Positions 10,801 through 22,400 of a stretch of 64,000 nt of DNA are shown piece by piece. The stretch is from the NCBI GenBank assembly GCA_026168455.1, contig CM047426.1, positions 82,363,986 through 82,427,985 on the forward strand, in the 5' to 3' direction. Position 1 is the first letter of the stretch. Every line of letters begins with the position of its first letter. The notes under the pieces are model-generated. The model was given only the letters and a program-made list of their open reading frames with translations, was not told where the DNA came from and ran no database searches. The DNA is from Theocolax elegans. Taxonomy: Eukaryota > Arthropoda > Insecta > Hymenoptera > Cerocephalidae. The position numbers were made by a program, and so were the translations under genes.

Positions 10801-12273
10801 AAATCTTATACGCATGTGATATTAAAATTAAAAAATTTCATCTTTCAATTATTAGTTTTAGAAAAAATAATAATAATTTCCATTTGCGGTAAAATTGTAA
10901 AGTAGAAATTACAACGAGTAAATGTTTCCCATTAGCGAAAAAATTTGCAATGAGCTTTTCTATGCGATTTTAAACAAAGATATTCAAATAGGATGTGAGT
11001 GAACTGAAATTCAAATTATAAATGTAATAAATAATTAATTGAATAATGTTACGGTATAGTCAACGTTAAATGCGCTAAAGGGTTATTGCATTTTCGATTA
11101 TAATATTTCGATTATAAGGAAGCAGTTGTCAAGCAATATAATAAAAAAATAATGATAAAAATTATGAATTTTTAAATTTTAAAATAATATACTGTATATG
11201 TTTGATTGAACTATTGGAAAGAATATTTCTATGTACATTGAGCCTTACATATTGCGTTGTAAAGTGGTTCTCCAGTCTTGGAATCCCAAACGAGGGTCGT
11301 TTCTCTAGAATTGCAAATACCAATGGTAACGATGTTGGAAGAATCTAGTTTTCTCTCAGACATTTTCCTTAATACATTTGCAACGCAGGTCTCGATCGCC
11401 GACCTGATTTCTTTCGGATCTTGTTCGACCCAACCCTCTTGAGGTGTCAACTGTTCGATATCAATTTGGTGTGAATGTACTTCGGTCACGTGCTTCGCAT
11501 TGAAAATCTGGACATAGCAATTAAGTGCGTGTTTCGTACAATTAAATAGAAATTTAATAAACAGTCGAAATGTACATGTATATAATTTTCATTTCTTACC
11601 TAGTACGTTAACGAGTAAATTTGCACAGTTAAAATAATATACAACTCAAGCACGTTTTAATACATAATGTAAAAGTAATTTTTAAACGTACAATTTATCG
11701 AAATTGTTATTTTTTTTAATTTAACAGCAGTATACAGTGAATTAGATATAATTTTGAGCAAGAGTGTTTTGTCTCGCCGTTGACACGATAAACACTAGTT
11801 ATTTATGTGTATTCTTGATAACGATAAAAAGCTTGCTGTAATACAGTTACGATTATTTTTCTATCTATCCATAGCTTACCGTTAAATCTTTATTCTTTTC
11901 AAGAGTATATTATTAATTTAGAATTTATATACTCAATATAATATTAACAAGCAAAGGTTAATAATGATCAAAAAAACATCATCATCAATTTGATAAATAT
12001 AAAAATAATATTTTATTATCTTAAGTAGACACGATTATTTGTAATTAAACATGTTTAAAATATGCTTGATTACAATTTTTAAATTAAAAAAGATATATTA
12101 ATAGACTTTTTACAATAATTACAAAGGTATGCTGTAACATAATATCAATTGTACAAATAATGATAAAGTATCGATAATTTTATGGTGCAAATACTTACGA
12201 CAAATCGGACAGTTCGCGTGCCGACGTCAATTACGCCAATAAGTGGTCCAGGTTTGTTCGGTACCAAAGTCAT
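7746..12273 (-). CDS. Gk: Glycerol kinase-like protein, complete gene (554 or 555 aa isoforms)
   Basis: FGGY-family glycerol kinase, which normally phosphorylates glycerol to glycerol-3-phosphate. Coding exons, minus strand: 12199-12273, 11249-11507, 10516-10733, 9865-10188, 9267-9523, 8977-9182, 8721-8864, then either 8463-8644 (554 aa) or 8558-8644 plus 7746-7843 (555 aa). All joins keep phase and use GT-AG. Conserved stretches include [50 protein letters not shown] and [14 protein letters not shown] [10 protein letters not shown]. Several ligand-contact positions are altered: [12 protein letters not shown] for IDQGTSSTRF, GNQQAAL for GDQ(Q/S)AAL, TYRSGCF for TYGTGCF, and TDGKM for VDGGM. 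Arg93, Glu94 and Tyr148, which align with glycerol-binding residues, are kept. Length equals the animal family (about 553-559 aa). Catalytic activity is doubtful. Introns are short, AT-rich and otherwise unremarkable. Confidence 0.93.
7844..8462 (-). other. 3' UTR of the unspliced glycerol kinase isoform / intron of the anchored isoform
   Basis: AT-rich sequence between the exon 8 stop codon and the alternative tail exon. It would be 3' UTR if exon 8 is read through, and intron if the internal donor at 8557 is used. Nothing else was recognised. Confidence 0.5.
8463..8644 (-). CDS. Gk: Glycerol kinase exon 8, read-through soluble C-terminus
   Basis: Begins after TTTTAG with AA completing a Glu codon. 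The shared part [18 protein letters not shown] matches the family's final RYxxWKKAVxxSMGW helix. If the internal donor at 8556-8557 is ignored, translation continues through [20 protein letters not shown] and 11 further hydrophilic residues to TAG at 8463-8465. That tail has no membrane segment, giving a predicted soluble isoform. Which form dominates cannot be told from sequence. Confidence 0.85.
8721..8864 (-). CDS. Gk: Glycerol kinase exon 7
   Basis: Encodes [21 protein letters not shown] and the following WELEGAGAE region, aligning with the family's [21 protein letters not shown]. Note ADI in place of PET before TALGAA. Acceptor ends TTTAATAG, donor is G-GTACAT, with phase 1 at both ends. 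Confidence 0.9.
8977..9182 (-). CDS. Gk: Glycerol kinase exon 6
   Basis: Encodes [38 protein letters not shown] and the [18 protein letters not shown] segment. The usual family motif here is VDGGM(T/A)xNxxLMQxQ(A/S)DI. Lys427 stands where the second Gly of DGG contacts nucleotide; Asn431 is kept. Donor is T-GTAAGT. Confidence 0.92.
9267..9523 (-). CDS. Gk: Glycerol kinase exon 5
   Basis: Encodes [37 protein letters not shown] and [15 protein letters not shown]. This is the best-conserved part of the protein against animal glycerol kinases. Acceptor is GTTACAG, donor GG-GTTAGT; the following codon is split GG|A. Confidence 0.93.
9865..10188 (-). CDS. Gk: Glycerol kinase exon 4, carrying the altered catalytic motifs
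   Basis: Encodes [20 protein letters not shown] through CNTGTT, 108 codons. Two family-invariant motifs are changed here. [10 protein letters not shown] has Asn259 where glycerol kinases have the Asp that acts as catalytic base on glycerol. KNTYRSGCF has Arg280-Ser281 in place of Gly-Thr in the phosphate-binding TYGTGCF loop. The codons are AAC and AGA, each one substitution from Asp (GAC) and Gly (GGA). No frameshift or stop is present. Confidence 0.93.
10516..10733 (-). CDS. Gk: Glycerol kinase exon 3
   Basis: Encodes [20 protein letters not shown], the glycerol-pocket region [20 protein letters not shown] with Tyr148 conserved, and [11 protein letters not shown]. The split codon with exon 2 reads T|TA (Leu), giving NAILWSDIRT against family NAVVWLDLRT. 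Confidence 0.92.
11249..11507 (-). CDS. Gk: Glycerol kinase exon 2
   Basis: Encodes [32 protein letters not shown] and [20 protein letters not shown]. Arg93-Glu94 match the glycerol-binding RE of the NQRETT motif, but the preceding Gln is Ser. Acceptor is GTCCAG, donor T-GTAAGG. Confidence 0.93.
12199..12273 (-). CDS. Gk: Glycerol kinase exon 1 (25 codons)
   Basis: ATG at 12273 starts [20 protein letters not shown] and TVRFV, then donor GTAAGT. It carries the phosphate-1 loop, here DVGTRTVR instead of DQGTSSTR. An acceptor (CTTTCAG) lies 5 nt before the ATG, so a further exon must exist upstream. If that exon is the one at 15192-15270, the protein would be extended in frame through a GAT-ACC-ATG junction. 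Confidence 0.88.
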
Positions 12274-13340
12274 GGTATCTGAAAGGAGTAAAAACAAATG
12301 ATAATTTATAAACGAGGCGTAATAATCGGTAATAATACTACTCGTAAAAAATTTTAAAAATATATATTTTATATGAATAAATAAAAAAAATTAATTTATT
12401 TCGTTCTTTACACGCAAATTGTTTTTTGCACTTTCGATACCGAAGAAATTTAATATTAATATATCTTAACCAAGTAAACCTGTTTTATTCATCGACCAAG
12501 GGAGCGGCAACCGAGACATTAAAAATATATATATTTTCTTGTATTGAACAAGTATGACTAAAATGTTATTATTATACATATTCGAAATGAATAACTACAT
12601 TAAACTGTCGTTGAATTTTAATTAGAAGGACGATTAATTTAAAAAAACGATGACGCACTTTTGTATAGTAATAATAAATATTATTGAATCATTTCACTTT
12701 CACTTTATGAAAATAAACTATAGCGCTGAACAACCAAAAAGTAAAAATAAAAACATTTTAAACTTTAGAAATTTACAACAAAATGAAAATCACACAAGTC
12801 CACTGATCACAATAGAAAACGTGAGAATAATCAAATCGATGTCACTACCTTTCGTTGTCAAAGTAATAAATGCAGCAGCAACAAGTTGTCCCCAAAAAAA
12901 AACAAGCGACAAGAAAAAGAAAAGTAAGAAACGCGCACACGTGGTAGACTCGATGTTTTCGACCGTATACTCCAATATTAAAATGTGTTTATCGGTATAT
13001 ATATACGTGTATTCAGGAGGAGCTCGAGAATTCCAACAAACACGCCTCCAGAGCCTCCAAACTAGAAATAAGGCGAGTCTCGCGCGCTCAAACGCCGCAA
13101 GCCACAACGTTCCATTCCATTTCACCAAAGTTCTTCGGGACGTCGTGTAACTTGTGCGAGGGCGGGGAGTTGTCGAACGCATCCGATTGGTCGGTCGTAG
13201 CAGGCTCGTCGCTCTTGTAAAAAAAACTTTAAAAGCGTTGCTTTCGCAAGCTATCGGGGTTTTCCAGACACACTGGAGGTCGTGGCCGTTGTTTCGGAAT
13301 CGCGCGAATATAAGCCGATACATATACTTAAGCTAACGTG
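12274..13340 (-). promoter_or_regulatory. Probable promoter and 5' UTR region of glycerol kinase
   Basis: After AT-rich sequence to about 12880, the 12900-13330 segment is GC-richer with many CpGs. On the minus strand a donor-like AAAG-GTAGTG at about 12849 could end a non-coding first exon that splices to 12278. Open frames on both strands in this island resemble no protein. Position and composition suggest a transcription start, but none is proven. Confidence 0.4.
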
Positions 13341-15184
13341 ATTATGAATATGAGAATAGACCGCTTTTTCGTTTCGAGTAACAAATGGTAATCGTTATGA
13401 TTTATCGAATTAATTTTGACGGTTCATTAAACCTTGGAAAACTATGTGTGATTTATAACTGTACGCTGACAAAAATAAAAAAATTCATTAAAACAAAAAC
13501 TAGAGAATATTAAAATGCAAAATTAATTCAATATTAATTTTTATGGGTTTTACGATGTTCATAAAATTGCTTTAGCATTTCTCAGTACCTAGATGATAAT
13601 AAAATTTTCCGCGTCATATTTCACTGTACATAATCGTAATTAAGTAATTCCACATTGATTTTTTCCAGAATATCCACATTTTCAGTTTTTAACTCGATAA
13701 CTATGATAATATTAAGTATGTTATTTATATAAATATGTTTAGATCTTAAAAATCTCAAATACAAAATGTAATATGTTTAAAATTTAAATAATGAAAGGAA
13801 TAATGTCCAAACGATATAAACACACAATTCTTCATATTTTCCTTATAATTAAATAATAGTTTTATATTAATAAATATCAGGTGTAATTAACATTTTTTAT
13901 ACTTGACAATTACTGTTTTATATTTTGTAATGCGTCAGATATTAATAATATTCATGAAATGCAATTAAAGTTTGTAAATTATTCCATCAAAGACAGTATT
14001 TATTGCATCGATCAATTGAAAAGAAAACAACTGTTTTATATAAAGTAACGCATCATACAACGACGTTGCAAAAAAAAAGAAACACAAGACACGTCTGGGT
14101 TAATGAAAATTAGAGACGAATAAACAGTATACGAATATCAATGAAAGATATCAAAATCGGTATTATCACATAAGATATTCGAGACTTTGGCAATCCAACC
14201 GAAAAATGTCGACCGAAAAGTTTTCCTCGAAATAAAAGATATAAGAGCGCGTTTCATTGTATTTTTAGGCGACAAAATTAATCGCACAGCGTCAGAAAGT
14301 CGCGATGAGTTGTTTCTTTTCCACTGACCACACACGTGTACTTGACACGAGTCGACGACTCTCGTGACTCGACTTCTTCACTGTTGGTGCTTGGAATTAT
14401 TTTTCCTTCAGACTGTTGCGTCACACATTCGGACTTATGACGATATAATATATATGCACATACAAGCATTTTTGTGTGTATATATTTTTTGTTTACTTTA
14501 TGTTTAATTAACGAATTTTTTTGTTAATATTTTATAGTGAAATTTTATGTACATAGAAAAACAAAGTTAGAAGAAATAATATTTAATTCAGTTGAACAAA
14601 AGTGTATTTGAATTACATTATTTTAATTGGATGCTTTTTAATATATATGCGAATAAATATTTTATTTTAAAATAACTCTAAATTTTGCATGTGTAATCGA
14701 TTACAGCATCGCACACACGTGTGTGTGTGTCTGTATGTGTGTGTGTGTGTAATATAGCAATTTTAAAAATTGAAGATTTGTAGAAATTAATCACTAGTAA
14801 TCTTAGATGCAATATAATATTAATACTTTTTTTATATAACAAATCATGGTATAAATTAAAAATTTTCCGTAACAATGAATGATCCAGCATACCAATCTCA
14901 GATAAAGTCAAAATATGCTGAATAATCAAATTATGATTTATCAGATACGTAACTCAATATTTATCAATTATTGTTAATAATTGAAAATAAAAAAATGTTA
15001 TAACAGTGAATAAAAACAATGTTTGTTGTAATTTATCGAATTTTGAAGTTTATATACGTATAATAAACTATTAAGACAATTATTACAAAAACTGGTGATC
15101 ATGAGTTTATAAATAACTTTTTGACTTGCATTCCTCAAAATTTCATTGTATAGACATTTGAACATATTATGTAGTTTAAAAATA
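13341..15184. other. AT-rich sequence without recognised genes
   Basis: Either intergenic sequence, or intron if the 15192-15270 exon belongs to the glycerol kinase gene. A small less AT-rich patch lies at about 14200-14440. It includes the GT repeat listed separately. Confidence 0.45.
14711..14750. repeat. (CA)/(GT) compound microsatellite
   Basis: A short CA run switches at CACGTG to a GT run interrupted by CT and AT. The junction is self-complementary. Confidence 0.9.
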
Positions 15185-15191
15185 TACGAAC

Positions 15192-15270
15192 CTCCTTTGT
15201 TGTACGTGTAGTAATTAAAAGGCGTCGTTCCTACATCACTTCCTTCCTTTTTGTCGTCTATTGCCGCCAT
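15192..15270 (-). CDS. Candidate upstream coding exon (26 codons)
   Basis: On the minus strand an ATG at 15270 opens MAAIDDKKEGSDVGTTPFNY then YTYNKG. Composition is clearly less AT-rich than its surroundings. A weak donor (GAG-GTTCGT) at 15190-15191 leaves phase 1, which exactly fits the two bases before the glycerol kinase exon 1 ATG and gives KGDTMTLVP. It could therefore be an alternative first exon that lengthens glycerol kinase, or the start of an unrelated gene. I do not recognise the residues. Confidence 0.4.
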
Positions 15271-15299
15271 TCTGTGCTTCCGATAATCAAATCAATCCC

Positions 15300-17412
15300 A
15301 GTACTTTGAACTTACACAAGAGAATCGCGTTGCGAATCGATTCCTAGAAAGATATCCGAAAGAAAAACAATCTTCTTACTTTCAATCAGCTAATTTAAAG
15401 TAAAATTGCGTTTAAAGTTATAAAATTTATTTAAATTAATGGAATCTATTTACTTTAGTTTATTTGAATATCTAATTTAAATATTCTATTGGCAGATTTA
15501 ACAACAAAGTTTAACTTCATCTATCAGCAATGTCGAAGCATAGATCAGAAAGTTTAGTTATAAATTTATAATAGAGGAAAAAAACGTCGAAACTTTTTAC
15601 TATGCATCCGAAACAATTGAAATGATAATACCGCTCGTTTTATTTTCGATCGTTTAAATTGCAAATTAAAACAGTGAAAATTAATTAGATTTACATTGGT
15701 ATGTACGAATAAAAACTACTTTTATACGCAAAAAGATATTGCAAACTTGTCTCAATAGGAAAAACTAAAAGAGAGAAATCATCCATCCATCGACTATATG
15801 CTAACGAATAATCACTGTAGCAATCATTAAAATTCTATTATGATCAAACTTAAGAAAAAACCTTATTTTCATCAAACTTACGAAATTACTGAAAAATAAT
15901 TCTCGATGAAATAAATGCGACAAGAATTGCATGGAAATCGAATGATTTGTAGAAAGTAAAATTAAGTAGAAAAGGATGGACAGTGTGTAATAGCGAGAGC
16001 GATGACGCGAATGTAGCTACTGTCATCAGACGGACAGCAGCGTCGACGACGCGGCCAAGACTAAAGTTAGGCGTTTTTTGGACCGATCGCATGCGATTGG
16101 CACACAAACGTACACTATGTGTAGTAGTTGTCAATGTGCACACGTGAGGCGACAGGTAACTCACCGCAACAACGAAGACGTAACATCGGAAGGTCGATTT
16201 GACCATTTTCAAGTTTAAGGCTATAATGTATTTCAATAATATCTGATTGTTCTATTAAATTTATTTTAATTTATTTGTACAGATAATTTTATTATAATTA
16301 TTTAATTCGTTAAACAATAGTTGCAATTTCTTAACTTTCTCAAAATTGCACTCTCGTATACATTCCATATTATTATGTATTTACACGTATATGATTTAAT
16401 TATATATAAATATACAAACATATTTTAATTATCGTTTGGTTTGGTATAATTAATCTAAAACCAACCAATTTTCAAAAAGTTGATGAATGATTTGTATGAA
16501 ACAAATCTTACGATACGTTATCAAAGTCAAATATTTTATCGTAAATATTATCTTTCTTTATAGAAGATCAAGGTATATGTAACGTTATATAAAATAAATA
16601 ATAATTATTTATGTATTTATAAAAAAAGATAATTGGCGCAAAAAATTATTAAATTATAATTCGATTTGCAATTTATACGCTGATAATTGTAACGATACCG
16701 CTCTAATGTTATTATCGGAAAATAGTATCACCTAAATAATTATTATCATCTACATTGTTGCAAAAAGTGCATCATGTTAAATGTCAAGTCAATTAGAGAC
16801 GACACGCATGTTATACTGTCTAAATAAATTAGAGTCTATCAATTTACAACCATGTCACTTGCATCGCTTATGACACATTCAGTTCGCAATAAGTAATAAT
16901 TAAAATAATATTTTTAGTCATTTTTGGTTAACTTCTTGTGATTTCGTACGCAGTTTCATTATTAAATTTTTATACCGAAATTAAGAGCAATTCTTTTTTA
17001 TCGAATAATTGTTAATTTTCAGATTATCCTTATTATTAAATACATGCGTAATTCCCAGCGTATTAGGAAATGTATATACGATTCTATAATACGTACAGTG
17101 AAATTCGATCAAACGCGCACTTTAGATATTGTACTGCTATTTCGTCGGTAAAAACAAGGAAATGCAATAGTGAAAAATAATTCTATGACAACATGATGCA
17201 AGTAACCGGAAAACAACAATATATTATTTACCTACAGAGTAGCATTTTTCAAAAATATTTACAAAGAAATTTTCGTTTTTGTACAACCAAATATTGAACA
17301 TCTACACGGAGAAAAACGTTTGATTAAAAATTACTATATACTCTTTAGTAAAGGAGGAATAAACTGTTAGAATAAGAAAAAATGCTGTATTTTATTTTGA
17401 AAGGCTTTTTCG
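15300..17412. other. Intergenic, AT-rich with one CpG-containing island
   Basis: Mostly AT-rich. The 15960-16200 segment is GC-richer with CpGs and carries a 116-codon minus-strand frame that resembles no family. No RNA gene was recognised. Confidence 0.4.
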
Positions 17413-17416
17413 AATG

Positions 17417-17475
17417 TTTTAACGAGTCAATGTAGGTAATTAATTGCACAACGTTTCGAAAACAATTTGTCTCTT
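17417..17475 (+). repeat. Degenerate dispersed repeat, copy A
   Basis: Begins TTTTAACGAGTCAATGTA and continues through GCACAACGTTTCGAAAACAA to a CTTCTTCGGG stretch just after. Read on the minus strand it contains CCCGAAGAAGAGAC followed by CGAAACGTTGTG, which looks like the 3' region of an old retroelement. A second diverged copy lies at 19413-19466. Confidence 0.45.
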
Positions 17476-17612
17476 CTTCGGGTGCTAAAATTTATTAAAA
17501 ATTAGTTCATTCATTACAATGGCCATATATACAATAATGTTTCTCTGTTTACAATTACCTTAAATAATGCTGTATTTTTATGTTTAAATTTAATAGAACT
17601 TGAATACAAAAT

Positions 17613-17640
17613 TAATATATATATATGTGTGTGTGTGTGT
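17613..17640. repeat. (AT)n(GT)n microsatellite
   Basis: An AT run passes directly into a GT run. Confidence 0.85.
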
Positions 17641-19412
17641 ATTAAATTTTATCATTAAATTAATAGCAATTTTTTTACTCGGACAGTTTATCCCTCATTT
17701 TTAATAAAACTTTGTTTCCTTGTTATATCATACGCGTGTATCATTATACTTGATACCTATATTGTATAATAAAATATTGCGTTATAGAACATATTATTGT
17801 AAGTTAATTTATTATAAGAAATGGAGTTGGAATTTCCTATATCGAACAACATGTATATTAAACGTGACTAATTGACTTATGCCCTTTCTATCGCCAAATC
17901 GTAAATTTTCATGTATGAATCATATTTGATTAAATGTTGATTCCATCGAGAGTATAAAATTGAAATGCATTATAGACCTTCGAGTGGATGCATGGTTGAA
18001 CAAGGTTTAATTCGCGTAAAAGGTAAACTCGCGATCATTATCGAGAATGAACGAATTATATACTAATCAGCATGCAACTCTTCGTACGGACTTTGGACTA
18101 CGATTATACGGCGCTTTAAGGGGGAGAAGTGACAAAAACGGCGGATTTGACCGCATATTTACAATCGAGTATTATATATACTTATCGCTAGCTTGCCTCG
18201 CGATGATTTCTAATTACGTATACAAAGTTCAACTTTGTAACGTTTGCACAAATTTATGTTAATATACTGCGATCATTAATGTAAGATTTTTTTAAACGCA
18301 TACAAATTGATAAGTATTATATTTAATGCTTCGTTAAATGGTGAATTAAACAGTAAATATTGCAAATTCATTTTATAAACACTTGTTCTAAAAGAGTTTT
18401 TTTGTCTCGCATATTTTGATAGACAAGTAAACCTATAAAGAAAAAAAGCATAATGATGCGTAAACTTTGCTTACACATGTAAGTACATAATAAGAATGAC
18501 GTCTACAAACTCGACTGACAAACTCAATTAAATAATAAATCTTATCGAAATAAACTGATCGTTTGGACTATGCTCTTATTTATTATTATTGTTTATGTAT
18601 TGCGCTTGAATAATATACGTATATACATACACTTTTGTACCGATTTAAGTACTTACGTATTAATGAATAATATGTATCGATGTTTAATTGTCAAAACGTT
18701 TGACAAACGTTATCTTTTATTGGCATTCAATACACTTATACTTAATTGCATCTTTTACGTGTAATTATGAGGAATAAAATTAATTAAAACATACAGTAAT
18801 TCAACTTTTGATCGATGAAATAATTTATAATCTAATGCTCAATAATCTAATAAATAATATTAAATGTAATATAAATAGAAATATAATACATTCGTATTTT
18901 TATATATTTAAAAATAATTTTATTAATTGGAATTTCGTTTGATTTTCTTTTGCATGTCTCATTTAAATACCTACAGATTTTATCAATCTGGCAGCGTAAG
19001 TTATTTCCATTCTTTTTTCCTATTAGATGAAAGGTAGTCTAAAAAGAGAGAAGATACATTTTATACCTTTCGAGGATGACCTTCGGATATTCATGAGATT
19101 TTAATAATTTTGCAAACCTGTTTTAAATTATACATCCTTTCACTATAAAATAGTTTCTATATTTTACAGCAACATAGGGATATTTATATTTTGATTGTCA
19201 TGATTTTTACTATGGTTTCCAGTAGATGTTAACATGTATATAATAATTTTTAAGCAGTATTTGTAACGAACAGTACTTAAATGTTTTAATATTTGATATA
19301 AAATATAGTGCAAAATTATGTTACTAAGAGAAAGTAACTTTTGTCATACAATTTGTTTAGAGTAAATGATAAATAACGTAGAGTGATTTTTTTTGATGAA
19401 AATTAATGATTG
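17641..19412. other. AT-rich intergenic sequence
   Basis: No gene recognised. A small less AT-rich patch at about 17990-18150 has a 71-codon plus-strand frame without family resemblance. Confidence 0.4.
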
Positions 19413-19466
19413 CTTTAACGAGTCAGTGTAATAATCTTGGTGCACAAAGTCGAGGAAACAAACTAC
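19413..19466 (+). repeat. Degenerate dispersed repeat, copy B
   Basis: CTTTAACGAGTCAGTGTA, then AAT, then GCACAAAGTCGAGGAAACAA align in order with copy A at 17417-17475, with scattered mismatches and small gaps. Same orientation, about 2 kb apart. Confidence 0.4.
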
Positions 19467-22400
19467 TATTAATTTTATTAATCAATCGATCGATATTTTT
19501 CTACATTTTTAAAAACGTTAAATACTGTGTTTTTTAAAAAATAAATCAGAGTGATTTCTTCACTACTTTTTTGGATCAATTTCTACTAATTTTTTTCATA
19601 TAATTGTACATTGAACATTTTCCTCATAATGTTCACGTGCGATAAAAAAACTGCTATCTATATATAAATTTTTTAGAAAATGTACCTCTACATATAGTTG
19701 ACGTGCACATAATAAATATATTTATGTAAGAATAATAATACGTATAACACGTCAAACATTATGCAAGTCTTATTGCAAAAAAAAAATTTAATTCGAAATG
19801 GCAAAAATGATAGTCAAAGTCACCTCCTCGGTCTGTTTTAAAGTAAATTATCGAAATAGAGATGACGGTTTTGGTGTATGTACGAGTGTACTGCACATGA
19901 AGTGGTCTAGTATTGCAGGCCGCTTACACAGTGCGTTGGTTACCCGGGAAGTATCGGACTACCATACGTAGTAATGTTTGGCTCGGGCTTATATATCGCT
20001 CGAGCTTGATTTTCACCGCTTGCGAGAAACACTCAGTTTTGCCCGCGAATTTCAAATTCGCCATACTTTAGAGCTTGAGAAATATTCTAACCGGTCATTA
20101 AAAAATATCTTTTCGACGTAACACAATTTTTACATAACTTTTACACCGATTGGACAAAAATTTTCATTTTTTGCATACCATTGTAATGATTTATTGAGTG
20201 TTAAAAATTGCACTCGATTTGCCAGGGCACAAGAGTAGCCAACTGGCGTCCATCTAGCGGTTGACGATTGAATCGTTTCGGTACGCGACCTTGAACTTAT
20301 AAGAATGTCTACACGGAAGCTTTGGATTATTTAAAGGAACTAGTGCATCCAAATATTTATTATTTAATTAATGCAGACATAAAATTATCTGTATCTATTT
20401 TATGTTAAACATATTCCACTCAAGATACATAATATTATCTTCAAATTGCTTACAATTTAATTAAATTTTTATTAGGTACATGCAGATATGGAAATTTCAA
20501 CTTTTTGATTCAACATATTAAATTAAATGTCATCTACACTGAAGTGTAACTTTTAAATTTTTAAGTAGAACTCTAGTTTTGAACTATAGGAAACGATAAA
20601 TGGAAAAACTTTACTTTCATTTAGAAGAAATTATTTAGCAGTGTCTACTGTAGTGCATTTTTCAAAATTATTGACAAATTGAAAAACTCATTTTCTTAGT
20701 TTGCCATTTCATTTAACAATTATTTTTTATTGACATATTTACGCAATTTTGATTAAAAAGTTTAATGAAAAATAAAGAAATAATTTATTGGACATTACAA
20801 TATATTCTTTCGAATGTTCGAATGAATTTTTAATGCTGAAAGATATAATAATACATAATATAAGACTTATATAATTACATCAATGAAATAAATTTGTAAC
20901 TTGTGCAATTGGAAAAATACTAAATTTAATCATACATCATATTCATGCAGTGCACGTGAAACTAGAATTATTTATCTGGACGTAACAAAATCAAATATAA
21001 TTAATATTAGAAAAGAAAAAAGCTTCTGTAAGTATTGATTTCGTCTATAAATGTAAAAAGAAAAAAAACTATTTTCAATTGCCAAAAAAAAGGACAGGAT
21101 ATAACTTCCTGTATTATTTACAATATTTTTTTAATTCCATAAAATATATGTGTAAAATGTGTTTGCTTTTTAATTTTTTTTAATTGTGCCGATTCTTTTA
21201 GGACCAATTTTAATGTGTCAAAATAAGCTCGCGTTTATTGGAACAAAATACATGTTTAACAAACCTTTTCGCAAATACTCCTGTGTCTGTGGTTTAAGTG
21301 ACCCATTTTCAATGAAACATACCTATATACATAAATTTTTATAAAATGTATCGCTTATTCAGTAATCACTAATTTTTTTAATAAAAATTAATTTATAAGG
21401 CATATTAAAAAGACTGTCGAAAATTCCGGTAAAATGAATCGCGCTAATGTCATATTGAAATGTCAAAAAGCCTCGTGGAGGCGTGACGCGAGTGGTGCCT
21501 GTTCTACACTGGAGTGAGAGAAAAACATCCCCTATGAAGGCAAGACATGAAATCGGGACGAAGAAGCGCAGACGCGGTCGATAAGTGCTTTCGATTCTAC
21601 CCGCGTAAACTGAATTTTTTTCATCAGTTCAACTAAATCAAGTTGTATTAATAAATCAAATTGTATTAATAAGTAAAACTAATCCATTTAAAGATATTTG
21701 GCAGATTATACTAATTTTTTCCTTTTTAAATCTTAATTATGAGAAAAAATTTATTTAAATAAATTGAAATATTTTAAAAACGTATTGGAAAAGTTTACAT
21801 TAAATTAAATCATAGTACGTCATTTTTTGCGATCTTTTAAATATTTAAATCTAGTATTTAAATATTTTGTTACTTAATTCAATATATACATTACACCGGC
21901 TTATTTTTATTTCCTTACAAAACAAAACAACAGCATTATTAACAAAATTCTACACAGATATAAGTAAGTGTTTTTGTTTATTTTAAGGTTACGAACATAG
22001 AGATAAGTATTCACTTTGCGTATTTATCGTCTGCTATGGATCACCCCACGAAATACGTTAAGGGTGTGCGATGACATAACCTCAACATAGATGAACGATA
22101 TGTTATTTAATTTGACTACACATTTATTACAATATTTTTTAAACATTCTCTTTTATTACTTTTGACATTAGCCAAATTAAATTTATTATTGATAATATTC
22201 TGAATTTTGTTCTGCATCTAGCATAAAAATAATGTGTAGGTATAAGTTATATGCAACTGAATTGTTATCTTTTTTTTATAAAATAGTAGACTCCTGCTCC
22301 TATTTATTATTTACCGTCACTACTACAATTAAAATTATTTAAATTAATAAACTGTTTTATTACTTTGAATATTTACAAAAATATAATGGCCACATAAAAC

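Noticed and set aside
12650..13336. Overlapping 166-, 177- and 60-codon frames
   Set aside because: They lie on opposite strands in a GC-rich promoter-like island, with no family resemblance and no supporting splice structure.
15886..16236. 116-codon minus-strand frame
   Set aside because: No recognisable domain; it sits in a CpG patch and its end regions are plain AT-rich sequence.
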